From positions 263,295 through 327,294 of the forward strand of contig JBBHKE010001012.1 of the NCBI GenBank assembly GCA_037447655.1: 64,000 nucleotides of DNA. Reading direction: 5' to 3'. The DNA is from Zygnema cylindricum (taxonomy: Eukaryota; Streptophyta; Zygnematophyceae; Zygnematales; Zygnemataceae). The position numbers and the translations under genes are program-made. Below the pieces are notes generated by a model. The model was given only the letters and a program-made list of their open reading frames with translations. It made no database searches and was not told the origin of the DNA. Positions 1 to 9,982 of this stretch are shown here, piece by piece (positions within the stretch are counted from its first letter, which is position 1; the number at the start of each line of letters is the position of its first letter).

Positions 1-913
1 CAGCATAGTTAAGATCCGGGGTTTCGGGAGTAGTAGAGTTGAGAACTCCTCTTCGACTTGAAGAAGCCGATGGAGTTCTCTCCGATATTTTGATAAAATT
101 GACGGTGAATCCAAAGGTGTTATCCGCCTTCGCTCGTAAAATAACTTTAAGATGCAAAAGCCTATCCGGTAAAGCATTAAGAAAAACGCTTAACTTATCC
201 GCATCCAAGATAACTCGACCATTGTTGATTAATTGTCCGAGTATAATATTGAAGCGCTTCACGACATCATCCATCAATTCATTTGACTTGATTTTAAAAT
301 TCATAAAGTCCGTATAAACATATTGACCCTTGTTCTCAACGCCTTTCTCATATTGCTCCTCAAGTGTTTGCCTACACTCATGGGCCGTGCCGTGAGCAAG
401 AAAATGATCAAGCACGGAAGAAGTGCAATTCTTCATCAAACCGGCCGTTGCCGCAATATCCTTCAACCTCCATTGAGCACGTGCCTTACTCTCTAGTAGC
501 ATTTTCTCTTCTCCATTGACAATCCTCCTAAGCTTTTTGAGAATAAGTTGGCCTGAAATAAACTTCTTTCAAACGGCATAATTAGAAACATTAAAGGCCA
601 CGGATTTCCCCGACATATTATAATTTTCTTCGTTTTCCAATCGTTCGTCAAACTCGGACTCTTCTTTTTCTATCTTCGAGTTTCCCTTCCTAATCCTCTC
701 TTTTCTCTCACTGTCGTTAGCTCCTCCATTAAATGGATCGGTATCCGGAAAGGAAGTGTTTTCTTTGCTCTCACTCGGTTGAGTTTGAAAACGGGAATCT
801 ACATATCTCATAAGTGTATCAAACATTTCTTCAAATTTTCTCTCCGTATTCCGGGTCTCCTCAAATTGAGAACCCGAAAAACTGAACTCTCTTGCTCTCT
901 CCGAAGTCGACAT
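1..913 (-). pseudogene. gag (UBN2-type) of copia element E0, partial, one in-frame stop
   Basis: Structural Gag protein that would coat retrotransposon RNA. The frame starts at ATG 913 (MSTSERAREFSFSGSQFEE) and runs to a TGA at 571-569. It continues in the same frame to base 1 without a further break that I can see, through segments such as KKFISGQLIL, LLESKARAQWRLKDIAAT, ECRQTLEEQYEKGVENKG and MDDVVKRFNIILGQL. The order and spacing are those of copia Gag (gag_pre/UBN2 family). The TGA falls where a Trp codon would read well, so a single point mutation or a recoded stop explains it. The C-terminal zinc knuckle would lie outside the window. Family assignment is by pattern recognition. Confidence 0.75.
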
Positions 914-977
914 GGGGGAAGGAGTATTTCTATTCTTCTTCCTCCCAATGCGCTCTCTCTCTATCTGCGAAGCACTA

Positions 978-989
978 GCTCCGATACCA
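978..989 (-). other. primer-binding site, 3' end of initiator tRNA-Met
   Basis: The minus strand reads TGGTATCGGAGC two bases after the LTR end at 992. The canonical plant copia site is TGGTATCAGAGC, complementary to the tRNA-iMet 3' end, so 11 of 12 bases match. Position and sequence agree. Confidence 0.75.
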
Positions 990-991
990 AT

Positions 992-1638
992 TGTAGGATC
1001 TTAAGCCAAAGACATTCACTCTTAATAATTCACAAAACATAAATCATTACACAGCGGAAGCTCATAATAGACAAGAGGAATATTCAGCCAAAAAGATTTA
1101 TAAGTGTTTTTGGCCGAAGCCTCTTTACATCATCTCTTCTCTCTTCTCTCTCTTCTATCTCCTCTTAACTAATCTCTTACTCCAAGATTAATCCTCTATG
1201 GTTCAATCATATAAGATTCAATACTCTGCACATGTACACTGCTGTCTATACACTCGCTACTCTGCACTAAGAGACAACAAGGTAAGACAAGCAAGACTTA
1301 GCGTAGCGACGAAGTCAGTCCCTAGCTGACTGTGCACACTGCAAGTGAAAGTTCCACGAAGAAAGTAGCATACGCTTTCTTTCTTTGAATGACTAACTCC
1401 AAACGTTGACTTAAACACGTGTCGCTCCACGAACACTCCTGCATGCAAATTGAAACACCTGCGCACGAAAATAAAAAAATGACGCGAAACGAAATAGAAC
1501 ATTTCGTTCGCGGATATCAAAAGTACCGTCGCAAAACAACGTAGTACTTTTTGTATGATGACGCGACACTTCGCGTCAAGCAAACAAATGTTGGTATGAC
1601 GCTTTGCGAAATGTCGCGAAAACGACAATAACCCAACA
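992..1638 (-). repeat. 5' LTR of element E0 (647 bp)
   Basis: On the minus strand it starts TGTTGGGTT at 1638 and ends CCTACA at 992, directly before the primer site. The inner part has a long CT-rich run (about 1129-1165 on the plus strand), as in many LTR leader regions. The outer boundary is inferred from the TG/CA rule; no second LTR is available for comparison. Confidence 0.65.
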
Positions 1639-1697
1639 GTACAAAATATAAGAAATCGTAGGCCGTCGCGAATTTAAAATATCCGTAGATGCTATAC

Positions 1698-2242
1698 TAC
1701 ACCGCCAATCGTTATTAGCGTTGGGTACACTAATTTTGTCCCACTTTTTTATTATTTTATTCTCCATTAGTGTAGTTCATTCTATTTTTTTATTTATTCT
1801 ATTTAGGGTTATTTTCAGTGCGTTGTCTCTTAAATAAAGGTTTGTACGGTCAGTGGCAGACTGTACATAAATGTACCTTTTTAAGTTAAAAATTACAATA
1901 AATTAGTTTTAGTAACCGCAGACGCATGAGAATGTGCGTTTTAAAAAGGAAAAAAAACCAGGTCGTAAAAAATCGCGTTCCCACATATTCGTCCAACAGC
2001 CACGTTTCGACCGTGTGAATGTACGATTTGTGTACAATTTGTCAGATTTTGTACGGAGACCTATATTAGTGTAAGCATGTTTGCGACCGACATTTTTTTT
2101 TGTCAAATATCCAAATTACCACAATCAAACAATTAGAATGTATGATTTTTTCCAAAATTTTCAAATTCTTAAATAGCGTACACCACTGTACTTATTATTA
2201 TACGCTAATCAAACTCCCACGCTAATAACGATTGGCGGTGTA
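1698..2242. mobile_element. MITE-like DNA transposon relic, copy 1 (23-bp perfect TIRs, TA flanks)
   Basis: Bases 1698-1720 and 2220-2242 are perfect inverted repeats of 23 bp. The outermost bases are TA on each side, followed by CACCGCCAATCGTTATTAG. The element is 545 bp with no credible coding frame. A TA duplication plus a CACCG... terminus is compatible with a Tc1/mariner or Stowaway-like non-autonomous element. Internal sequence near 1960-2020 (CACGTTTCGACCGTGTGAA) recurs in the copy at 3602-4472, so the two belong to one family. Confidence 0.75.
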
Positions 2243-2514
2243 GTTTACGTGTCAGACTAATCCCCATTTTTGCAGCGCACGCTCCTATGCGTGCGCGTCT
2301 GATTTAATTCATTTTTTGTAAATTTTCACTTAAAAAGGTACAGTTATGTACGTTATGACTTCGACCGTATACCACGCTATTTACATTTGATTGTACTTTC
2401 TGGCTTTACGCTATTTTGTACGGTACCTTAATTAACGTCAAGGAAAATTTAAAATCATGTATCCTATTTGAAAAAAAAAATCAAAATTTTAAGAACCCAA
2501 ATTATTGACTTCGA

Positions 2515-2537
2515 CACTAATAACGATTCGCGGTGTA
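2515..2537. repeat. orphan terminal repeat of the TA/CACCGCCAATCG MITE family
   Basis: This segment is a close match to the right terminus at 2220-2242 (GATTCGCGGTGTA instead of GATTGGCGGTGTA). I found no matching left end between 2243 and 2515. It is either a truncated copy or an alternative right end of the element that begins at 1698. Confidence 0.5.
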
Positions 2538-2542
2538 TTCTC

Positions 2543-3600
2543 GATCCAGTGGACAGACAGATGAGTTCGCTTCCTATTGGACAGACATAGCTCAGAAAAA
2601 AATAAGTAACTATACGGCCAAAAATGGTGTGCCAGATTTTCAACCGCTGAAAACTGTAGTACGGCTAAAAACCGTATGACCTGTCAACGGGCGAAACCCT
2701 AGTTTTAACTTTTCCGACAGTTAAGGACGATGCTTCTGTACGTACTCTCAATGGTAGGTTCATAACTTCATATGCGCCACCTCACATCCCCAACAAGGAT
2801 AACGAAATAAAGGGGTCCCGAAAGATTTTCTCAAGGATGCGCATCTTCGTAAACCACATCGCTTGTTCCCAATTCGTAATACTTTGTACTTTTTGGTACG
2901 ATTTTGCACAGGCTGACGAAGGCACTTGAGTCCAACCAGCTGATGCCCGCGATTGTCCACTCCCTCTTTTGCTCCTGCATTGAAGTCCGTACTGCCTGCC
3001 TGCCTGGCGGCAGACCGACTTGCGCCAATCAGTCGCAGTCCTTCCCCACAGTCGTGTGGCCAACGGTATTGTGCCACGCAAGTGGCAGATCGTCGCCCCC
3101 TAGAACCGCAGGAAGCGCGCCTCCGTCTCTCCCTGCTGCAACTTGGCAGCGACAGCGAGCCCTGGCGACGACGCTTGAATCGAACGAAAACAGACTCGGC
3201 CTTTGCTGCACATGTCCGTACGCATGGCGCGACCGCCGAACGGTAAAAACGCGCGATATGGACTCGCCAGGTGGCGGAAAATGCGTAATTAGCAGCAAAT
3301 ATTACTCCGAGGGACCGTACGGCGTCTCTTCAAGTTCTTGAACCTAAACCAGCGTACGGAAATGTACCGTACACTGGAGTCAAAGAGCATGGGCTGACGT
3401 GCAAAATCCTAACAACAGCGAACGTATTTGCGAGACAGGTGTACAAATAGTACTCCGCCGTCGAGTCAGGTGCGAATACCACGTGCGCATGCGCCGTAAT
3501 TTCCGGATAACCAAAGGGATTGCAGAATTTTTCTCAGGGTGTGTACAGACTACAGACGTGCCAGAGGAAGGGTTGTTTGCTGTCGTTTTCCTAAAATACA
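2543..3600. other. gene-free stretch with a GC-rich island
   Basis: No recognisable protein or RNA gene. Bases about 2930-3250 are clearly more GC-rich than the surroundings and are open in several frames on both strands, the longest being 145 codons at 2904-3341. None of the translations shows a domain or composition I recognise. GTAC-containing words are common throughout. Confidence 0.5.
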
Positions 3601-3601
3601 G

Positions 3602-4472
3602 TACACCGCCAATCGCTATCAGAGTAAATAACGCTAATTCGGTGCCCTTTAAAAAAAAAAAAAACCTGAAATACAATCCATAATTCTATTTTTCCATTAT
3701 TCTAATTAGGGTTATTTTCAATTAGCGTTAATAATGGAAGTACACTGCGATGGAAATAGCGTGGAGTACGGACAGGGTATCTCCGTACGAAATGGTACTA
3801 TTTGAATTACAACGGCATAAAAAGACACTTAACACACATGTGACTGTGCATTGGAAGAAAGAGACACAAACTCGTCGACAGAAATCACGTTCTCATATGT
3901 TCGTCCGTCGACCGTGTGAACAAAGAGACACAAACTCGTCGACAAAAACCACGTTCTCAAATGTTCGTCCTTCGACCGTGTGAACCATAATTCAAAAGTA
4001 GGTGAAAGTAGGCCCATACAATATGCCTATTGTGTGCAAAACATACAATATGACCTTAAGACCAATATTGTATTCGGATCTATTCAAACCAATTAAAACA
4101 TTCGAACCAAAAAAAATTATTTACACCGTCAGATTTGGACGATCGGACGGTCACTGATCAAAGTAGCGATCTAAGAAGATCACATGAAAAGCCCATAACA
4201 CAACTTACGATAAAGGCGCCGACCAAAGGCCTACCATAAAAACGCCTACTTTTGAACTATGGTGTGAACAGTGCGACGGCGTACGAACTATCAGATTTTG
4301 TATGGATACACATATTACCAGGACATTGAAAGGGCGGGTATTTATTATTCAGGACAACCTAAATTACAGTTAGGGATAAATTAGTATATATTTTTTTTTT
4401 CAAAAGCAAAAATTTCCCGAAATTTTTTTTTACGCTATTTATTCTTTTACTCTAATAGCATTTGACGGTGTA
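3602..4472. mobile_element. MITE-like DNA transposon relic, copy 2 (27-bp imperfect TIRs)
   Basis: Left terminus 3602-3628 and right terminus 4446-4472 are inverted repeats with about 4 mismatches in 27. Both start with TA then CACCG. At 871 bp it is longer than copy 1, partly because of an internal 64-bp tandem duplication (3858-3985). No transposase frame is present. Confidence 0.65.
3858..3985. repeat. two-copy 64-bp tandem repeat inside the MITE
   Basis: Bases 3858-3921 and 3922-3985 align end to end with few differences; each unit begins AAGAGACACAAACTCGTCGA and ends GACCGTGTGAAC. The same motif occurs once in the MITE at 1698-2242, so the doubling is specific to this copy. Confidence 0.8.
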
Positions 4473-5634
4473 CTGAATGCCGCACCGATGAAATCGTGTG
4501 CCGTCTGAACTCTGAAGAATGTGTAGAAACCGACGACTATAGGCGAGTGGCGATTCATAGGATATTTTGTGACGGCCAATGGAACAGCGTGGGGCAGTCC
4601 CGCCATTTCTTTTCTCACCTGAAGGCGTCCGAAATGAAAAGGCCTATATAAGCTAAAATATATCGCTAGCAATTTGGAGAAGTAATTTGGGCCGTCAGTT
4701 TTACATTTTTGGATAGCGGGTGTTCCCCTACTCGTTCCCGTTCAATCTATATTAATACATTATGGACGCAAGAAAAATACTATCACAGTTAATGTTAGGT
4801 ATCGGGTAAAATCATATCGTGGTAAGTTCGATATTCGATATATCGTTTATCGATCGGTCAGAGACCTAGATAATCGCAACAGAACAACATATTATATCGC
4901 GATATATTTGATACAAGGTGGGTTTCCGTACAGATACAGTACGGAATGTCGTACGAAAAATCGTACGAGAACTCTTTGCCCCCTCCCCCCCCCCCTTAAG
5001 CCCGCGCGAGGGGGGGTGCTTTTGGAAAAAAAAAATAGCGTCACTTCGATTTATCGCGATTAAAATGTATCGTGATATTGGCCGATAAATCGCAAAAACA
5101 TCGCAATATTAAGATCCTCGATAAATTGAAGCGATATATCAATTATCGGGTACCCAAATTTAGGTACATATCGAACATCGAGAAGGGGCCCTCGATACCC
5201 AACATTACTCACATTCTTCTTAAGTTCTTGTTTATGGGAGGTGTGCACCAATCAGGTTCGAATCCGCTCCAGGAGAGGTATGTCGATGGGCGAATGGGAG
5301 GGGTCTCTTGGCACCGTTATAGTACGGAATGAGTACGGAGATATCACAATGGGGGAGGGAGCTTTTGAAAAAAAATCATAATCCATTAAGTACTGCAATA
5401 GGGAGTTATAGTCCCGTAATTCATCGGTAATGCATCGCGATATATTGGAAGCTCGCCGCATTAATTCCTTTACCGATACATCGGATCAGTACGTCAATTA
5501 TCGGTGAGCTAGAAAGCCACATGTCATATATCGGCAAATGGTTGCCGATATAAAACAGTACAGTACGGTAGACATTTACCCTTCAATTGTCGTCGAGCTG
5601 CTCATGTGGAGAGTTAACCGTAAATCATCTACAG
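4473..5634. repeat. TATCG/CGATA-rich gene-free stretch
   Basis: From about 4800 to 5560 the DNA is unusually dense in TATCG and its complement CGATA (for example 4835-4870, 5040-5160, 5400-5540). It is interrupted by a poly-C/poly-G run near 4980-5020. GTACGG/CGTACG words are also frequent. No gene or element boundary could be assigned. Confidence 0.4.
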
Positions 5635-5855
5635 TACACCGTGGATCGCTATTAGTGTTAATAATTATTTTGCCACTTAAAACATTTTTTCTCCATGCAC
5701 ACATGTTCGGTTTTCACATGAAGACCGCCAATGGGAAGATTAGAATATTTGATTTTAATCGTAGCCGTCAGATCTAAAATCAGACAAGCGTGTATGGAAA
5801 GAAGATGTTATAAGTGGCAAAAAAAATATTTACACTAATAGCGATACACGATGTA
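5635..5855. mobile_element. short MITE relic, copy 3 (221 bp)
   Basis: Left end at 5635 reads TACACCGTGGATCGCTATTA. The right end, reverse-complemented from 5855, reads TACATCGTGTATCGCTATTA. They differ at three of 20 positions and both start with TA. The body is too short to encode anything. Confidence 0.6.
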
Positions 5856-6365
5856 CTTTTCTTATTTTCCCTCCAACCACCATCGCCGGCCGTAAATGCT
5901 ACAATACAATACTAAATCTTGCAACTTTTTCGACCCGCAGGGGTGCCCAAGGCGTCAACGTCGCACGTATTCTCCGGGCGATCGTATGTTTAGGTTTTAT
6001 TTTATCCATGTTTATTTTTTTCAATATTAAAAAATACAACCGAATCAAATAATAAATGACCCTAACATATAAGCCCTATACGCATACCCGATTTCGCGAG
6101 GTGTCGAAGGTGTCAAGGGGTGCAAAGGGTCCCACACTTGTATGGTGGCTTGTTCAATACGAGTCTGTACCTTTTCCCGCGGATATGAAACAATAATAAG
6201 GGCCATACTCTATTAGCGATAAAGTCAGGTATTGTAGTTTACCTCATACTGTGCCTTCAAGTACCAATTGTACGTTTTTCTCCTTTTTTAGAAAAAAAAT
6301 TACGGCAAATTTTTAAGAGACTTTATGGTTCTATCATAAGGGCACTTTCCCATGTAATTGCAACT
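5856..6365. other. gene-free stretch between MITE copy 3 and the foldback element
   Basis: No coding signal recognised. Bases about 6209-6236 (CTATTAGCGAT... to TTGTA) resemble a decayed right terminus of the MITE family, but the match is weak. Confidence 0.3.
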
Positions 6366-7080
6366 TAGTCTTGTTACTTTGTTTTTGAGCGAAGATTTTC
6401 CGTACTACTTTCATAACGTTTCGATGTGACCCAATAAAGTCGTTACTTTAAATTGTGACGGATGTAGACATGGGTGTAATTTGTGACGGTTGGTGACGAC
6501 TACAAACTTACAATAATTGATGACATTTACAAAATAACGACGGTTGTTGGCGTCTACCGTATAGTGGTTTCTTGTGACATTGTAAATGTTTAGGGTTTGT
6601 GACATTTTGACGTCACGCTCACTTATGATAGCGTTGACGTCACTAATTCCAAAACTTTCCGCCATGGCTTTCCGATATTGTTTTCATGTTATTTCTCACT
6701 CTACTTGCCATCAACAGACAGTCAAAGGTAATCTTTTCCAGAGATATTTCATTTGGTAGCATTCTTGTCGTTTCTCATTGCAAAAATTGTGAATTAGACG
6801 TGGTAATGGGAGAGGGAGAGAGACACAGGCGCCTCACAGACTTCGCTTTTGACGAAATGGCGTCTGTTTGGTCAAGACCCCTCAACGGCCCATGTACGAA
6901 AAAATGTGCACTGAAAAAATTATGCACAGGATGGAATCGTGCAGTGGATTTTTTCTTAGTACTCCGCGCATAAATGTTTTAAAAAACCTATGGCGCGTGC
7001 GACAACGTTTTTATATTCGTTCACATCACAAAACTTTAGTGAAAATCACCTCGCGAGGTGATTTGTGTAGAAGTCTAAAA
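6366..7080 (+). repeat. left arm of foldback element
   Basis: Landmarks shared in order with the reverse complement of the right arm are TTAGTCTTGTTACTTTG, ATTGTGACGGATGTAGA, GTTTAGGGTTTGTGACATTT, GGGAGAGGGAGAGAGA, GACTTCGCTTTTG and GTGCGACAAC. Colinearity over about 700 bp rules out chance. Confidence 0.7.
7043..7064. repeat. 22-bp perfect palindrome in the left arm
   Basis: AAATCACCTCG is followed at once by its exact reverse complement, centred at 7053/7054. A slightly damaged version sits at the mirror position in the right arm (7753-7776), so the palindrome predates arm divergence and may be a functional site. Confidence 0.7.
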
Positions 7081-7744
7081 ATAAGCTGGAGGGACGTGAG
7101 AGTCGGTCAAAACACGCTAAACGAAAGACATCTAAAGTTTCAAATTGGCGCAAATTTTATCATGGTAATTTCATTTTTCTGAACGACTGCAGATTTTATC
7201 GTTGCGGGTTGGGTTTTGGAGGAAAACAACAGAAAAAAAACCTTACTTTATCACATGGGGAAGTGACCTAAGGCTGAATATCCATGTCGAGCTTCAAGTA
7301 ATTGCTTCCTCTCACACATTCCTACGACCAAGAAAGTGGCAATGTCAATTTATCTATGAGCGTAAAATTGGAATTTTATGTGGAAATTTTTGAGGTGGCT
7401 ACGTGAAAATATCAATCTCCACGTAGGATTTTGCGAGCTTTTGGCCACAGCTCCGTCAATGCATGGACTGTTACACCGTCTGTCATTATTTGCGTGAAGG
7501 ATTCAATAGTGTGATGTGAAATAAGAATAAACAATACTAATGGTACCTTAGCATGTGCTAGAGTAACAATTATTTTCTGTCGTTTTCCTCCATAACTTTA
7601 AAAAAAACGAAAAAACCCGCAGTCGTACCAAAAAATTGAAATTACCGCCGTACAAGTTGCGTTACCTTAAAACTTTATATGTGCTGGAGTTTGTCGTCTA
7701 GCGCATTTCAGCCCACATTCGCGTCTTTTCATCTCATCTTCAAA

Positions 7745-8470
7745 CTTTATATAAAATCAACTCGTGAGGTGATTTTAAATAAAGTTCCATAAGGTGAGCG
7801 AATAGGCAGATGTTGTCGCACGTGTTGGAGGTTTTTGATAATTTTTGTGCCCGTAGTACCAAAGAAAAACCCATTGCACGTTACCAGCTTGTGCGTGATT
7901 TTTTTCAGTGCGCTTTTTTTCGTACAAGGGCCGTGGAGGGGGTCTCAACCAACGGACGCCATTTTGCAAAAGCGAAGTCTATAAAAGCGCCTCTCTCTCT
8001 CTCCCTCTCCCACTACCGCGTCTATCTCACAATTGTTGCAATGAAAAACGTCAATTATGGTATCAAATGAAAGATCTCTAAAGACGTTTTTTTTTATTAT
8101 GTTTCGGCGTATTTTGATAGCAAGTGAGTGAGAAAACACAAATAAAAAAATCCAGGAAAGCGTGGCTAATTTTTTTTTGAATTTGTGACGTCGACGCTGT
8201 CATAATTTGAGCGTGACGTCAAAATGTCACAAACCCTAAACATCTACAATGTCACAAGTAGCTAGACGCCTACAACTGTCGCTATTCTGTAAACTTCATC
8301 AATTGTCGCGAGTTTTGTAGTCGTTTGCAACCGTCACAGATTACACCCACATCTACATCCGTCACAATCTAAAGTATCGACTCCATTTCTTTACATACGA
8401 ATTCTTTGAAAATAATACGGAGAATCTTCGCTAAAAACAAAGTTACAAGACTAAAGTTTTGTTTATGTGC
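7745..8470 (-). repeat. right arm of foldback element
   Basis: Reverse-complement partner of 6366-7080. Bases 8180-8390 carry an iterated GTCAC/GTCGC motif at irregular 18-35 bp spacing, each often preceded by CTACAA or TGCAAC. Confidence 0.7.
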
Positions 8471-8729
8471 AAAAGTACCCTAATTTAGTACAATGTCACG
8501 TGGTAGATTGTAAACTAGGAGTTAAATAGTGTTGCTAACTTTATTATGAGATTTCTTGCGGAAAATGACTCCAACAACAATTGGTGGTGTACGATATCGT
8601 CATTTTCTTTACACGTGTGTACTTTCCATAAACGACAGAATTTTCAGTGAATAATTCTTGCCGTTCACGTGTCGGCTTCTAATGGGCAGTTTTTTGGAGA
8701 AAAATAAAGAAGCGTCGCCACCAGTTAGC
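8471..8729. other. short gene-free stretch with a MITE-like terminus
   Basis: Bases 8571-8591 read, in reverse complement, TACACCACCAATTGTTGTTG, a variant of the MITE terminus. It may be the true outer end of the foldback element or a separate relic. Confidence 0.35.
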
Positions 8730-9868
8730 TATTGAAATTGATGTATTTATGTATTTTCTAGGTCTATATTAGGATAGAAAAGGAGCAGAGGCATTCTGCC
8801 TCTAACTCCCTTCTCTAAGTACCCCAGACTTGTTGTAGTCACTAAAGGCTAGATAGGGAGCTAGAGCCATTGCTGCTTAGCCCCTCTAGAGAGACAAGGA
8901 GTAGTTTTGGTAGATTTACCAAAAAGGGGTTTGACAGACCCAGGATTTGATCCTCGTACATAGCGTCCGTCAAATCTCTCATAGCAGTTAGCTTTATCCT
9001 ATAGTCTAGGAAAAATGCTACGATATATAGGGTACGATATATAAATTTAAGTGTGTACACGCCAAATATTCCATTTAATTGATACAACGGAATTTTAAAG
9101 CATAGAACCCACTATACCTTATATACCGTACTAAATAAATTTTACAGATATTTATTTCGACGGTCTTTATCAAAAGCCAACTTTGATTGACAGCCATGGT
9201 GCGAGCCAAGATTATGGAATGGCGGCCTTGGCGGTTTTTGGACGCCGTCACTCCGCATAACAGGTGGTAACATCTTACTGGTTTACGGAATCTCAGGAGT
9301 GCACAGTTACAAGTCTGGATGTGATATATGTCACAATTATGGCCATGCCGTACAAATGTTGAACACAAAATACTCCGGCACCTGTACTTTTATATACGGT
9401 ACAGTCTTGTGATTCGTACGGTACTTCAGTAGTGGAGGGGTTTAGGACTTAGAAAAAATAGTAGGTAGCCGCCTCTCTCCCAGAGTGCTTTTGTATTTAT
9501 GGGGCATCTTTGGCTAGCCATAACTAACTGCTCAAAAGAGCAAATTTAGTGATTTTTTTGCTGCGACCTCAAGGGAGTCTAGGCTACACAAAGATGTAGT
9601 GAGTTTGAGATTTTGCCTTCCAAGGTGGCCACATTTGTAAAGGAAAGTCAAAGTGGGGGAATGTGTCCAAATACTTATAGTCTAACTTTGCACTATATTG
9701 GGGATTTGAGCACACAGATTGTCTTCTTTCACAGGGTGAAGCTCTATTGGAGTTTTAATTTTCATGGTGCATGTCATTTGTGTTTCTATCAACTTGGTTT
9801 CGGCACTATCTAGATAAGCTTCTATGCATCTGCGATTTCTGTGGGGGAATGGACCTCACAAAATTCTA
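8730..9868 (+). repeat. 5' LTR of E1 (about 1.14 kb)
   Basis: Colinear with the 3' LTR at 11699-13866: shared start (TTGAAATTGATGTATTT), a GCAGAGGCA...CTCTAACTCCCTTCT block, GTTTAGGACTTAGAAAAAAT and the end (GGGGGAATGGA.CTCACA). The last bases, TTCTA, correspond to TTTCA in sister LTRs. An antisense tRNA-like B-box (GGATCAAATCC on the minus strand, 8943-8953) lies within it. Confidence 0.8.
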
Positions 9869-9883
9869 GGTTATAGGCCCACC
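9869..9883 (+). other. primer-binding site, anticodon arm of initiator tRNA-Met (half-tRNA type)
   Basis: GGTTATAGGCCCACC lies directly after the LTR. It differs by one base from GGTTATGGGCCCACC, the complement of the anticodon stem-loop of plant tRNA-iMet and the site type described for Drosophila copia. Confidence 0.65.
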
Positions 9884-9982
9884 ATTTAGGGTGCATATGT
9901 TCGAACATACTTCACTTATAGGGGATTTATGATGGAGGGATTGCTTTTCGAAAAGCACTTATAGGGAATTGTTTTAGGACAA

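Larger units (their letters stand above)
1..1638 (-). mobile_element. Ty1/copia-type LTR retrotransposon, 5' part (element E0)
   Basis: Reading the minus strand from 1638 down, an LTR (1638-992) is followed by a tRNA primer-binding site (989-978) and a gag reading frame (913 to the window edge). That is the normal 5' order of a copia element. The rest of pol would lie before base 1. The LTR begins TGTTGGGTTATTG and ends CCTACA, so it has TG...CA termini. The five bases outside it on the plus strand, GTACA (1639-1643), are the candidate target-site duplication, but the partner copy is outside the window. The primer site is the classic plant type, complementary to the 3' end of initiator tRNA-Met, unlike the half-tRNA site of the family at 8730-30440. 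Confidence 0.8.
6366..8470. mobile_element. foldback-type element with long inverted arms
   Basis: The left arm (6366 to about 7080) is the reverse complement of the right arm (about 7745 to 8470), with scattered substitutions and small indels; I estimate roughly 75-80% identity by eye. The arms enclose a spacer of about 660 bp. No transposase is present. The outer arm parts are full of TGACGTCA-like and GTCAC words, and the inner parts carry an AAATCACCTCG palindrome. A third, single-arm copy lies at 30700-31430. The architecture fits Foldback-type or long-TIR non-autonomous DNA transposons; the superfamily is unknown. Confidence 0.7.

Noticed and set aside
2904-3341. 145-codon open frame in a GC-rich island
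   Set aside because: Several overlapping frames on both strands are equally open, no domain is recognisable, and there is no plausible splice or promoter context.
6686-7182. pair of overlapping plus-strand frames (95 and 104 codons)
   Set aside because: They lie in the foldback arm and mirror a minus-strand frame in the other arm (7775-7969); the similarity is due to the inverted repeat, with no sign of coding constraint.
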